Assembly: GCA_030052745.1 (NCBI GenBank)
Contig: JANBVO010000004.1
Location: 310,001 to 374,000 of the forward strand
Reading direction: 5' to 3'
DNA from: Pleurostoma richardsiae
Taxonomy: Eukaryota > Ascomycota > Sordariomycetes > Calosphaeriales > Pleurostomataceae
Length of the DNA: 64,000 bases
The notes beneath the pieces are model-generated. The model worked only from the letters and a program-made list of their open reading frames with translations, was not told the origin of the DNA and searched no databases. The translations under genes and the position numbers were made by a program. Positions 10,231-21,290 of the stretch are shown piece after piece. How positions within the stretch are numbered: position 1 is the first letter of the stretch; every line of letters starts with the position of its first letter.

Positions 10231-13200
10231 ATGATGAAGCAGGAACCCGGGGAAGAGGCGACGATGTCCTCAAACACGCCCTCACGTTCACTCCAGGAGG
10301 TGCCTTCTAGCTCGCACCCGCCCAATCACACCCCGGACGGTTCTGCCACGCCATCTCAAGAAGGAGGTTCGCGCGAAATTTCTTGCGCCCCGACTCGGGA
10401 ACCTGTCGACCGCCTCTCAACAGCGCTATCCATCCAGAGCCGTGGAATCACGTCCGTTCGTACGCCCGACAAGGAACCGCCGAAATCCGAGAATGACTCC
10501 AAGCATTCTGATGGGAAAAACCCTCGTACTTCATCAGAGCCATTGCAGGCGTCAAAAAATGCCCAAGCAGTTGTCAAGGCTGAACCGGCTTCGGATTCTA
10601 GTTCTGCCAATCCATCAGGCCAAACTGAGACAGCGCCTACCAATGAAGCCCATGCTAAACAAGAGAAAGAAAACACTGAACCGGAACTGCTGAAAAGTGA
10701 CAGTAATAAGGCGCAAAGTATCACATTCGATTACCTCCAGACAGTCATTTCGACTGGCTCGCTTGAGAGGCTTGAGTCTGGCATCAAGATTGCAGCCACC
10801 ATCATAGATGAACTGAAGGCACCTCTCGGGGACGCGAAAGTGGACGAATCGGACTGCAGCTGGTACAAGAGCATCCTGAAGATGCAGACTCAGGTCAAGC
10901 TCAGTCGAGTAGTGCTTGCAATAGCCGGAAATACCGGAGCTGGGAAAAGTTCCTCTATCAATGCAATGCTTTTCCTAGAACGATTCCTTCCCACAAACGG
11001 TGTCCGCGCCTGCACAGCGGCTGTCACGGAGATAGCATGGAATGGATCAGACGACCCACAGGAGTATTTTCGAGCCGAGGTCGAGTTCATATCCCGCGAG
11101 AACTGGAAGCACGAGCTCGGGATACTGCTCGGGGATTTGGTGGGGGAAAACTGCGAGCTGTCTAAGGACTACCTCAACGAGGAAACGGAAGCCGGCGTTG
11201 CGTATGCAAAGTTAAAAGCGGTATATCCCGACAAGACAAGAACGAAGGAGATGGTGGCCCAGTGCCTTGCTCAGGAACTGCTTGAAGTTCCTGAGGTCCA
11301 GAAGCTCCTTGGAAAGACCAAGAAGATCAACGCCCCAGATGCAGAGACCTTCCGCGGAGCACTCCAGAGGTATCTTGACAGCAATGAGAAGATCGGCACA
11401 GCGAAAAGGGAGAAGAAGTCAATGGCGTTCTGGCCTCTCGTCAAAGTCGTCAGAGTCTACTGCAAGGCGGACGTGCTCTCTACTGGTCTTGTCATCGCTG
11501 ATCTGGTATGACACCTCCTCACCGTACTCATTGTTCTTTACTAATTGCCGCAGCCTGGCGTGCAAGATGCCAACGCTGCCCGCTCTGCTGTCGCAGACAA
11601 ATATTTGGCGGAATGCAGTGCCTTGTGTGTGGTGTCCCCGATTACGAGAGCTGCCGATGACAAGGTGGCCAAGAACTTGCTCAGCAAGTCATTCAGGAGA
11701 CAGCTGAAAATGGACGGCATCTACTCCAATGTTATCTTCATCTGCACCAAGACAGATGACGTCTCAGTCAGAGAGTCCTTGGACTCGTTTGACAGCGGCC
11801 CTATACAGGCTACAATTGCTCGCGAGAAGGAAATCAAGGAAGCGCTCCACGTCGAGACGGAGGCACTGGGCGAACTGAAAACTCAACAAAATCTTACGGA
11901 AGTGAGAGAGGAGCAGCTTTCTCGGGATCATGTTGTGTGGAAGCGGCTTCAGAAGCGGGCAGAGAAGGGACAAGAGGTTCATGCTCCCCATAAAACACCT
12001 CAAAAGCGCAAACGTCCGACTCAGCCTATAACACGTCGCAAGGGGGCTCGTCCAACCTTGGCAGACTCGGATTCAGACGAAGACGAGCAGATTGAGCAGC
12101 CCTTGACTCTCGATCAAATCCGCACGGAGATGAATCGGTTTGACGAGGAGCTGGAGCAAGCCAACGACGAGCTGGCTCAACTCCAGGAACAGGTGACGGC
12201 TGTCAAGGGCAGGATCAGCGGCCTCGGCATCGAAAAGGAGGGCATAATCTCCCAGCGGGTCGCACTGTGCATCAAGATGCGCAATGACTATGCTCGGGAG
12301 GCGATCAAGGCTGACTTCGCAGCTGGCATTCGCGAGTAAGTTAAGCCCGTCAGCTTTCTCATTTGGGTGATTGGTGGGTGGGGGTTAACTCACCATAGGA
12401 TCGATGAAGACGACGCAGCCGGAGAAGATGGACAAGACTTCGACCCTAGCAAGCTCAAACGCGACTACAACGAGGTCGCCCGCTCTCTCCCAGTGTTCTG
12501 CATTAGCAACCGAGCTTTTGAGCAGGTCTGGGAAGGCGCACAGATAGAGAGTCCTATCCAGGGATTTCGAACTCTAGACGAGACAGAGATTCCGCAGCTC
12601 AAAGAGCACGCGAAGGGACTAACAGAGAACATGCGCCTTCTCAAGAGCAAGACATTCCTAAATGACTTTATGGCACTCTTGACTTCCCTTCTGCTGTGGG
12701 TGGAATCCGAGGGATCGGGTCTCAACCTTCGCATTGAGATGGGTGACAAGGAGCAGGGTTATGAGATCAAGCATCTCAATGTGTCGCTGGATACCCTCGA
12801 CAGAGTGAGTAGTCCATACTCTTGGTGTGACTTTAGCGACTGTAACTCACATCTCTGCACACAGGATCTCAAAGACGCCAGTCAGTCCTTGGTCATGCAC
12901 CTCCTGCAGGCAGTGGACCAGGGAGTTACCAAACAGTCCTCGACTGCAGTCAAGGCAGGGACAAGTGCTGTCATTTCGGTTGCTCGGTCCTGGGGGGAAA
13001 AGACGAGCGAGGGGGGTGTCCACTGGGGCACTTACAAAGCGATATGCCGCAGGAGGTAAGTAAACTTCTTGATATAACCGTTCCGTGCTGGGCGCTCAAA
13101 CGAAAATAGTGGCGAGAAGACGAAAGCTAAGACGGCTCGCAACTTCAACGAAGGTAAACCCCACCCCCGACATTATCGCTGCATTTTGAATATTTAATCT

Positions 13201-14004
13201 CGACGGAAGACGCTGACAGAACTGTCTTGCTAGAGATTCTGGAGCCATACCAGCAGAAGATTGCTACGGACTGGGAGCGCATCTTCGCTGAGGAGGTCCC
13301 GAGAATTCTGGACGACTTTGTCAGGGAGTGCGGGAAGCTCCTGCAAGAATTCCATCATGCGATGAGTGGGCGCCCTGAGCTCGAGCGATGCAAGGCCGTA
13401 CCGCTGGCCCTGTTGGGACAGCAGATCCGTTCCCACGTCCACGCGATTCAGGATTTGGGAGCTACCTCCAAGCTTTCCATCCAGGGTCAGCAGCGTGAGG
13501 CCGGCAGACTGTTCCTGCCGCACATCAAAATGACGATGCAGAAGGGATACAACGACTGTGCTGCAGTGACAGGTATGCTTGTAGACTCGAGCAGCCCTCG
13601 CCAGAATAATCAGCCATACTGACAGCGCAACAGGCAAGGGTTGCTTCCTTAACATGAAGAAGATTATGGAGAACTACGTCGAGAAGGTGCGTACTAAGCT
13701 ATATCGCAATGCGGCGGCCAAAGTCCGTACCGAGCTTGAGAGGGGATTCCGGGATGTCGGGAGCGACGCGACGGCCAAGCTGAGAGAGATTGTGAGCACC
13801 ATGGGCAAGGATTACAAGTCGGTCATCTTGGGGTCGGAGATCATCGAGGCATCTCACATGGCCCGCGATCATATCCGCCAGCTACTACCCACAGTTGACT
13901 CAAGGTTCCGTGATGTCCTCGGCTTCGAGATCAGGAATGCTGACAGCAAGGATGTCCCTCTGGCGCAGTTCGCAGCCAGCATGGTCAACACACAGGCATT
14001 GTGA
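10231..14004 (+). CDS. SLIP-GC-like (nuclear GTPase-type) large GTPase
   Basis: Seven exons (10231-11505, 11554-12335, 12399-12804, 12865-13055, 13110-13153, 13234-13572, 13634-14004) join in frame to about 1135 residues. The first 150 residues are disordered and Ser/Pro/Glu-rich. The GTPase core shows the P-loop GNTGAGKSS (233-241), the switch II motif DLPG (424-427, split by the first intron) and TKTD (490-493), which sets guanine specificity. The gap of about 190 residues between G1 and G3 fits the dynamin-like SLIP-GC group (vertebrate germinal-centre nuclear GTPase). A basic patch, PQKRKRPTQPITRRKGARP near 575, could be a nuclear signal. It is followed by an acidic stretch and a coiled coil (EELEQANDELAQLQEQV). 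The C-terminal helical half includes HWGTYKAICRR, typical of the fungal family members. Fungal functions are not known. The start could be 10231, 10234 or 10264. Confidence 0.85.
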
Positions 14005-15934
14005 GCGCCACTGGGCCAACTCCTCCGGTTTGAGGAAAAAGTGAGTGGCGTCCATCGTCTCTGGATCTCGGGAATTGCGATTGGTACTCGAGCATAACCG
14101 GACATGTCTTCTGCACGCTGCCCTTCTTGCTATTTCGTTTTCGCGACCGTATAACTTGCAAGCTTCACAAAGATACCGCAAAGATTCCCCAAAGAAGCAC
14201 CTGGGGGACTTCCAGGTGGCCTTGAGAGGGCATGATACATCCCCCAGTGCGCAAGGAGTGGCAGACACGCTCTCGGGTCTCGCTGGATAGATACACTAGG
14301 GCGATAACTCGGGTGAAAGCTAGATAGACAGAGGCTCCGTTCTCCCTACCAATGAATGCGATGATTCTTCGAAGCTTTCGATGATGAGGCGACTTCTCCA
14401 GGTGATTGCCGAGGCCCGAAAGTCGCAAACGGCATGAGGAGCCCACCCTTAAGTGACTCGTGACCGGAACTGCAAAAGTGAGGCTGGCTCACATGGCTGC
14501 GTTGTCGTGGCCTGCACCGTATGTTCCGTGGAGCCGCCCAAAACATCCTAGCGTTTCCAGATCTATGCTCTGAGCACTCGGTACTGCTATTCGCACTATG
14601 TTCTTTTTGCTAGCGACACTATGGTCTGGAAGACTAACATGCTTCATAAGTTACTATAACCCGGAAGCTATTCTTGATCACATACACTGTCTTCAGAAGT
14701 GGAGAGATGGATAAGAAAGCCAGGAAGGCGGGTTAGGTTCAAATCGTCATTAGCAACAAAAGCCTTCATAAAGCGTAGAGGCAACACTTGTACAGAGGAC
14801 CCTATCAAAAGAACTGTCTCTCCGCTTCCGACTAGTCCGGCAATAATATATAGTGTGGGTTTTGGCTTACAGACGGAACTGTAGCATGGGGTCGTTTCCC
14901 CCTTAAGTATTTAGAGGATCTCGCGCTGTATCTAATCTTTACAGTGAGACTTTTCGTTCAACTTCCTTAAACGGACAGCAGGAATTACCGAGTAGTGGAC
15001 TATGTTTACTGTTACACCATTTGTTCAACTTCACTCTTGGAAGCGGCAAGACACTTCCTTTGGTAGTGTCCTCCGTATAGAGTACTCCTTACCACTTAGT
15101 TTACCTGGATCCGGTTAGGCCGGTAATCCTGATGACTTCACTGTATCGCTGCTGCGGGGCATGCGTCCTAGGAATGAGAGATCGACCAAGATGGCTCTTT
15201 GACAAGAGGAGAGATAGCGAGCATAGATACTGAAAGCGAAGGAAGTGTGAACAGCTTCGCTTATGCTTGAGGTGAAGCAGCGCTATCGGAGCCCATCGGA
15301 TCTGCTGTGCGGAAGTACTCCGTACCAATTGGGTGCATCCGTTCAATGTGTCTCTTGATGTGCCGCTACTTTCCGAGAGCCCGGTCGCGAGCATAGGCAG
15401 GCGGGTCAGGCAGCTGGTGAAGTCCAGTACCTAAGGGTACTTAACGTATACTGACTTTTATCGCTTGCCTTGCACAGTACTATGTACTATGGTAGTGCAG
15501 GATACGATGCCCAGCCACACAAGCCCTGCCAACGGCCAGCTGCAGAGAGGAGAGGGGTCGAGACCTGGCCCGAGGCGTGCTGTACCCACTACTCTACCCA
15601 GTGTCCCACTAATAATTGCATGCATAAAGGCAAACCCAGTGAGACGGCCGGCCACCCCTCACCTTTCCCTCCACACCTCCATTGGGTCGACGACGGAACT
15701 GTGAGGTCAAGCAGCTTCTCCACATGGTCTTCGTCCTCGTCGCTCTAACAGCAGAGTCTTCCCACAGAACATCCTCTCCGCACTGCTGCGTGCACCCGCC
15801 GTGAGCTCGCGCTCACTTCCTCTGCCGACGTCACCGTCACTCTCTCTAGCTGCCGGAAGGACCGCCCATCAAAGAGCACATGTCGAGCGCAGGCAATTGT
15901 CCAATAATTGGTCTTGTGCGCCGGCATCGCAGCC
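14005..15934. other. 1.9 kb intergenic region
   Basis: No gene supported. The part from about 14580 to 15110 is richer in A/T than its surroundings and could be an old decayed insertion, but I find no element ends or coding remnants. CTCCGTAT- and TACTCCGTAC-type words occur near 15070 and 15310. The last 300 bases are pyrimidine-rich and probably promoter and leader of the next gene. Confidence 0.45.
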
Positions 15935-16420
15935 ATGGATGACGCGACGAGGCTGATTGCTGAGCTGCAACAAAAGCTGGCGGAGCTCGACAGCAAGGTT
16001 GCTGCCTACCGCCACGACATGGCCGCTGAGTTTACCAGGTACTCCGACAAGCTGCTGCGCGATGTGCCCGAGGATGTTTCGCGGCGGGTCTCCCGGGCCA
16101 TCGCCGAATCTATGTCCAACTACCCATCGCTGAGTCCGCCCTCGCTGCCTATGCCCGCCAGCACCGGCGATGACACTGCGCCATCACCAACACCGACGGC
16201 CAGCTCCACCTCTGCCTCCTCCTCCGCCGCAAACAATAGCTTCAGTGTGTGGCGCGCGCGTGTTACTTCGCCTCCTCCGATTCTGCCTCACACTTCTGGC
16301 GTGCCCCCAGAGACCGTCAGGAGCCCTCACGCCCGCGAGAACGAGTTTCACGGCCTATTTACCCCCACCTACTTGCCTCTCCTCGACAGCGCAGATAGGC
16401 CCCTCCACTCTCCGCCCACA

Positions 16421-16455
<35 letters not shown>

Positions 16456-18007
16456 CGTCAGCTCACCTCCGCCTCTGCCCATCGCTGACCCTGCCGAGCG
16501 CATTCTCCCTTCTCCTGCCGTACCGGAGACTTCAACTACAGAAATTACTCTGAACCACACCCCGTTGCGACCCAGCCCTGTCCATCGACTCACCGACGGG
16601 ACCACTTCCTCAATCGACTCAACTGGTAGTGACAGCAGCAGCAAAATCCGCAAAAGCGCCCTGCGCCGGCGCCGCTCCTCTAGTGCTTCCAAGGGCCCCG
16701 AGAGCCCGCGAGATCCTTCACGGCGAGTGCGCTTTTCATTTCAAGGTGAGGAGGTGCTGCCGACTTCCTCGCCCCAGGCAACAAGGGCCCCTGTCTATTT
16801 CAGCCTGGACAGTCCAGAAGAAGAAGCATCGACTCAGGCTGAGGATGAGTCATATCTTGGCACGTCACTAGCAGACATTGAAGACGAAGAAGTCCGGTTA
16901 CCAAGGAAAGTATCCTCTTCTCAAGCGCTACGGGCATTATCTCGTAATCCTCTAGAAGAAGGCACCGTGTGGACTGTGGTCAATCCTGACCCGGACCCTG
17001 AACCGGAGGAGTTCCCGAGTCCAAGTCTAGAGGAGCAAGGCTACGACTTCGATGGACGCATGAACTCGAACACATCTCCCCGGCCTTTCTCTCCAGATAT
17101 CACGTCCTCCAACGCACTTCCAGCCGGACCTCTAGCCGAACGCTCCTCCCAGGATACTGCGGCTCGATCACCAGGCTCGCCGCTTGAGGACCTGGAGAGT
17201 CACGACTCGGACTCGGACAGCTCTGACACTGGGTCTCTGTTCATGAAGCGAAGCAGTAAGAGGGAATCACCCTCGCCCGGACCCCGCTCGCCTCTCATAA
17301 GCCCAATGCATCCTAATTCCAAGGATTTTGTCTCCCCTCTAGCTGCTGCAAAGTTCCAGCCTGCTGAGCCGAAACCTCTCACTTCTTTCACTTCTAATGC
17401 TCCACCGTCCCATACTGCTCCAGAGTCAGGAGATACGCATGAGCCGGCCGGGACGAATTCTTCTGGTCCAGATACTTCACCTGATTATATTCCGGACGAT
17501 GACCTGTTCCAGCTCGACGCCGCTGATGACGATGAGGGCCTCAGGAAGGTAGCGTCGGCTCGTGCCTCGCTCACGGAACCCGTTCCTGTAGACGACGCCG
17601 AGCCGGAGCCAGAGCTCCCTGAGGACAGATTTTCCGCTTCGATCTACTCTGCGTCACCGGCCGTTGCCATTCACCGCTGCTTGCATGACAGAAACCCGCC
17701 AACAACGACGACGCTCGCTGGCTCGCTCCCCGTGGGCTCGATCGGATCTATCAGGGGTCATCCCATTCGGATTGACGTCGTAAAGGACCCCAAGCTGCTC
17801 GAAGAGGCCATGGCAATGGGCGACTTCAAGACGTTCGTGGGTAGCGTCAATGGACGGAGCGGCGTCGACACATCAGATGCTAACAGCTACCGCGCGAGCT
17901 TGAAAGATCTGTACTCGGGCACACCCATGAGCCTCTCCCAGAGAATGGCACTGGAGAGGGCCGCCGAGGTGGTGCCAGAGGACGGCGAAGATGAGAACCG
18001 AGGCTGA
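15935..18007 (+). CDS. large disordered protein, fungal-specific, unknown function
   Basis: A single exon codes for about 690 residues from the ATG at 15935, which lies in a good context (gccATGGAT). An in-frame ATG at 15908 would add nine residues. The N-terminus is a short coiled coil (residues 1-45, ATRLIAELQQKLAELDSKVAAYR). Most of the rest is disordered: Ser/Pro/Asp/Glu-rich, with a run of about eleven prolines (CCG repeat at 16421-16455) and an Arg/Ser-rich segment (SALRRRRSSSASKGPESPRD). The last 90 residues look ordered and conserved: GHPIRIDVVKDPKLLEEAMAM and SLKDLYSGTPMSLSQRMALERA. I do not recognise the family. An ordered start and end joined by a long linker suggests a scaffold or tether; that is only inference. 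Confidence 0.75.
16421..16456 (+). repeat. CCG trinucleotide repeat coding for poly-Pro
   Basis: Tandem CCG units inside the disordered protein gene encode a polyproline run that could bind profilin, SH3 or WW domains. Confidence 0.85.
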
Positions 18008-19454
18008 AAGCCCGTGTGTCGTTCGCTGTGTTTTTGCGACAGCTGTACGAGTACCTTCATGGATCAGGTTGGCATTGCGCATAGATGGATGGATATGCCT
18101 ACGCTAGGCCCAGCTAGCTTGCTATACGTGTAGCTTCTTGTGGAAATATGGTCCTCCATATGTTATGTTGGCCCTCTGTGATGGTCCCAAAGGGCAAGCT
18201 GTATACCTGGGGCTGGTCTTATTTTATGCAGGCATAACGGTTCGGGGCAGGGCAGGCGAGGCCGATCTTCCAGCGGCAGTTAGCCGCTGCGTTCTGAGAG
18301 GAGCTGATGAGAGGAGCAGTGAGAACAATCTCGCATATATGGTAGCTAGGCAGCTCCTGGCTATGTGGGCACGTTGCATGTATATCACGGAAACCGCACA
18401 CAGATGTGTATAGGATCTATATCACTGATGTTTTTTTGTCCCTAGTACTCCATACGCCTCTGACTCTCTGGCTGCTATGACATCGCCTCGTTGCTCAACT
18501 GTTCCAGACAGCACCGTGAGTGTGGCCTTCCGTAAAGACTCGAGGGGAGACACTTAAAGGAATACACAAAATGCCACATTTTGCATACATCCCTATCTAG
18601 TTGGGAATCTAGATGCTCTGCCAGTCTTGAAGCTGTCTATAACGCCGGATCGGGAAGGGGGAAAGGTCCTGAGTGTGGTGGGGCTCAACAACACTTCGTT
18701 CGGCCTGGGTCCGATAGCCCCAAAGGACGTGATACTGTGGTTCTCTATAGAGTTTTAAGTAAGGTGCTTGATCTAAAAATATACAGTTTCAATGAGGAGA
18801 GGAGTCCGATAGTGTAAGTACGTGACGCGTGATCTTTTGGTTACGTTACCCAGGCCCGCCGGATAGAGTCGGCCTCGTGCGCAGGGTGACTCAGCCTGCC
18901 AGTTAGAGGCGATCAAAAGACGGAGGGGCTGAATCGGGTTCTAGATGGCTGTGGCGCGGGGCGAAAACCGGCTGTCCCGTCCCTCGCCCAATCCACTGCC
19001 ACAGCCATATTAACCGCCGTCATCTTGCCCGTGAAACATCCCTTTTAGGTCGTCGACGCTCCCTTACATTGCATAATCTCTCTTAAAGTCCCATAGCTGC
19101 TCGGCGGGACTCTGCCATCGGAAACAGCACAGAGCGGGAGCGAAGCGGTATTTATTCTACTGGGACCCAGAGTGTAATCCTGCCGCCAGGATCGCCCTCT
19201 TGGAACGTCCAGTTTCTCAGCACGCCACCTTGCGCGACACAACGGCTTCTCACGGGTCGCAGTCGACCTCCAACTCGACCCCGACCCCGACCCCAGTATC
19301 GCTAGACCCCCTGCGCAACGTGCGAACCATCGGCGGCGTCCTCTTCGATCGCAGACACACATCGCAGGCTCAGCCACCGCCGTTCCCTCACTACACCATC
19401 TACCCCACCTCATCTGCTCCTGCAGCAGCGGCCCAACCGATCAAACACATAGAC
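18008..19454. other. intergenic region and leader of the Pho85 kinase gene
   Basis: 1.4 kb with no supported gene. The frame of the kinase stays open upstream from about 19200 to the ATG at 19455, but no in-frame ATG occurs there, so I treat it as untranslated leader. Confidence 0.5.
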
Positions 19455-20549
19455 ATGGACGGAAAGAGGCATCTGAGCTCGTTCCAGCAGCTGGAGAAGC
19501 TGGGCGAGGGAACATATGCAACGGTAAGCCCAGGCTCCACTGCCCACCCTACTGCATCAGCCAACATCTGACTTGGCTCGCAGGTGTTCAAAGGCCGGAA
19601 CCGCCAGACGGGCGAGCTGGTCGCCCTGAAGGAGATCCATCTCGACTCGGAAGAGGGCACGCCAAGTACGGCTATCCGCGAGATTTCACTTATGAAGGAA
19701 CTCAAGCACGAAAACATTGTGGCCCTGCACGACGTCATACACACCGAGAATAAGCTCATGCTGGTCTTCGAGTATATGGACGGCGACTTGAAGAAGTACA
19801 TGGACACCCAGGGTGACCGTGGCGCCCTCAAGCCCATGCTCATCAAGTCCTTCATGTACCAGCTGCTCAAGGGCATCGACTTCTGCCACCAGAACCGTGT
19901 GCTGCACCGCGACCTCAAGCCTCAGAACCTGCTCATCAACAGCAAGGGCCAGCTCAAGCTGGGCGACTTCGGCTTGGCTCGCGCCTTTGGTATTCCCGTC
20001 AACACCTTCTCCAACGAGGTCGTCACCCTGTGGTACCGGGCGCCAGATGTCCTTCTCGGCAGCCGTACGTATAACACGAGCATCGATATCTGGTCCGCCG
20101 GCTGCATCATGGCAGAGATGTACACGGGCCGTCCTCTCTTCCCAGGAACGACGAACGAGGACCAGATCGTACGCATCTTCCGGATCATGGGCACGCCGAC
20201 GGAGCGCACGTGGCCGGGGATCTCCAAGTTCCCCGAGTACAAGCCCACCTTCCAGATGTACGCGACGCAGGACTTGCGCCAGATCCTGCCGCAGATCGAC
20301 TCGACGGGCATCGACCTGCTGCAGAGGATGCTACAGCTGCGGCCGGAGCTGCGCATCAGCGCCCACGACGCCCTGCAGCACCCGTGGTTCAACGACCTCA
20401 TCCTCCAGCAGCACCACCAGCAGGCGCAGCAGCAGGCCCAGGTCCAGGCCCAGGTGGCCGCCCAGCAGCACGTGATGCAGACGGCGCAACAGCAGCCCAG
20501 GGGGTACCCGCAGGCGGTTCCCTCGCAGGCGACGTACGACAACTACTAG
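19455..20549 (+). CDS. pho85: cyclin-dependent kinase Pho85 (CDK5-like)
   Basis: Two exons (19455-19523, 19584-20549) give about 344 residues. It is a cyclin-dependent Ser/Thr kinase of the Pho85/CDK5 group, which in yeast pairs with Pcl and Pho80 cyclins to control phosphate response, glycogen, polarity and cell cycle. Visible features: glycine loop GEGTYATV, catalytic Lys39 in VALKEIHL, cyclin-binding helix PSTAIRE at 50-56, catalytic loop HRDLKPQN (Asp133), DFGLA at 151-155, and the activation segment [19 protein letters not shown]. The segment has Ser166 where mitotic CDKs carry Thr, as in Pho85. The last 35 residues form a Gln-rich tail ([12 protein letters not shown]), common in filamentous fungal orthologues. 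The intron sits inside the glycine loop (ATVF) and has clear signals (gtaagc, cgcag). Length and identity fit well. Confidence 0.95.
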
Positions 20550-21290
20550 GGGAAGGGCGTTGTGCGGCCGTTTGCTGAGTGACGCGGGTATCAAACTGAT
20601 ACGTTATGGAGGGACCTTGCCCTGTATACTGCTGGTATACGGACGGACGAGTTAGGCAAGGGGACATCGATTACATCGAGAACTTTCTTGACAGGGATGC
20701 TACGCCTTGATGCGGTGCTTTCGGGTGGCCTTCCTCTTATTCTGGTTTTGGCTTGCAATGCATACGGGTCTAAAGGGTCACGCTGCGGGAGCATCAGGTT
20801 TGTTCAGGGGGCTGCTGTCAGAGGAGGGCGATGCTTAATTGTCTTTTGTGATGCTGGAATCTGTGCAGGGATGTGGGTTCGGGTGACGGCGAGGAGGGAT
20901 GACATCGGCGGTCGTCAATTAGGAATTATAGAAAAATACCCATTTGCGAAGATATCCATCCCACTGTCCGCTCAACTTCACTCGGGCATAATGATACTCG
21001 GATGCTAGGCCTGATAGGTACGGAGGTACTTTCATCTGATGTATCCCCGGATTTTCGTTTTAGCGTGCCGCGATAAGACCCGTGAGGTGGAGCCTTCCCG
21101 ATAAGAGTCAACTTCACTCCACGTTACGCCGTGACACCAGGTGTCGAGCATCAAGCCAACTTGAAGTGCCGCCAACGGTAGACGACTTTGGATCTCCTTT
21201 TTCCTTATCTGGCATTCTTGGTACCTCCCGAATTTGGCAGGCAGCGGTGCGCATCGCTTTGCCGCCCCTGCGACGGTCTCATAATCCGGC
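20550..21290. other. intergenic region
   Basis: About 740 bases between two plus-strand genes. No gene, RNA or repeat can be supported; it should hold the kinase 3' end and the promoter of the Sgf73 gene. Confidence 0.5.

Noticed and set aside
14580-15110. decayed transposon in the A/T-richer patch
   Set aside because: No terminal repeats, target-site duplication or transposase-like frame could be found.
19200-19454. N-terminal extension of the Pho85 kinase
   Set aside because: The frame is open upstream, but no ATG is in phase before 19455, and Pho85 proteins normally begin at MDGKR-like sequence just before the kinase domain.
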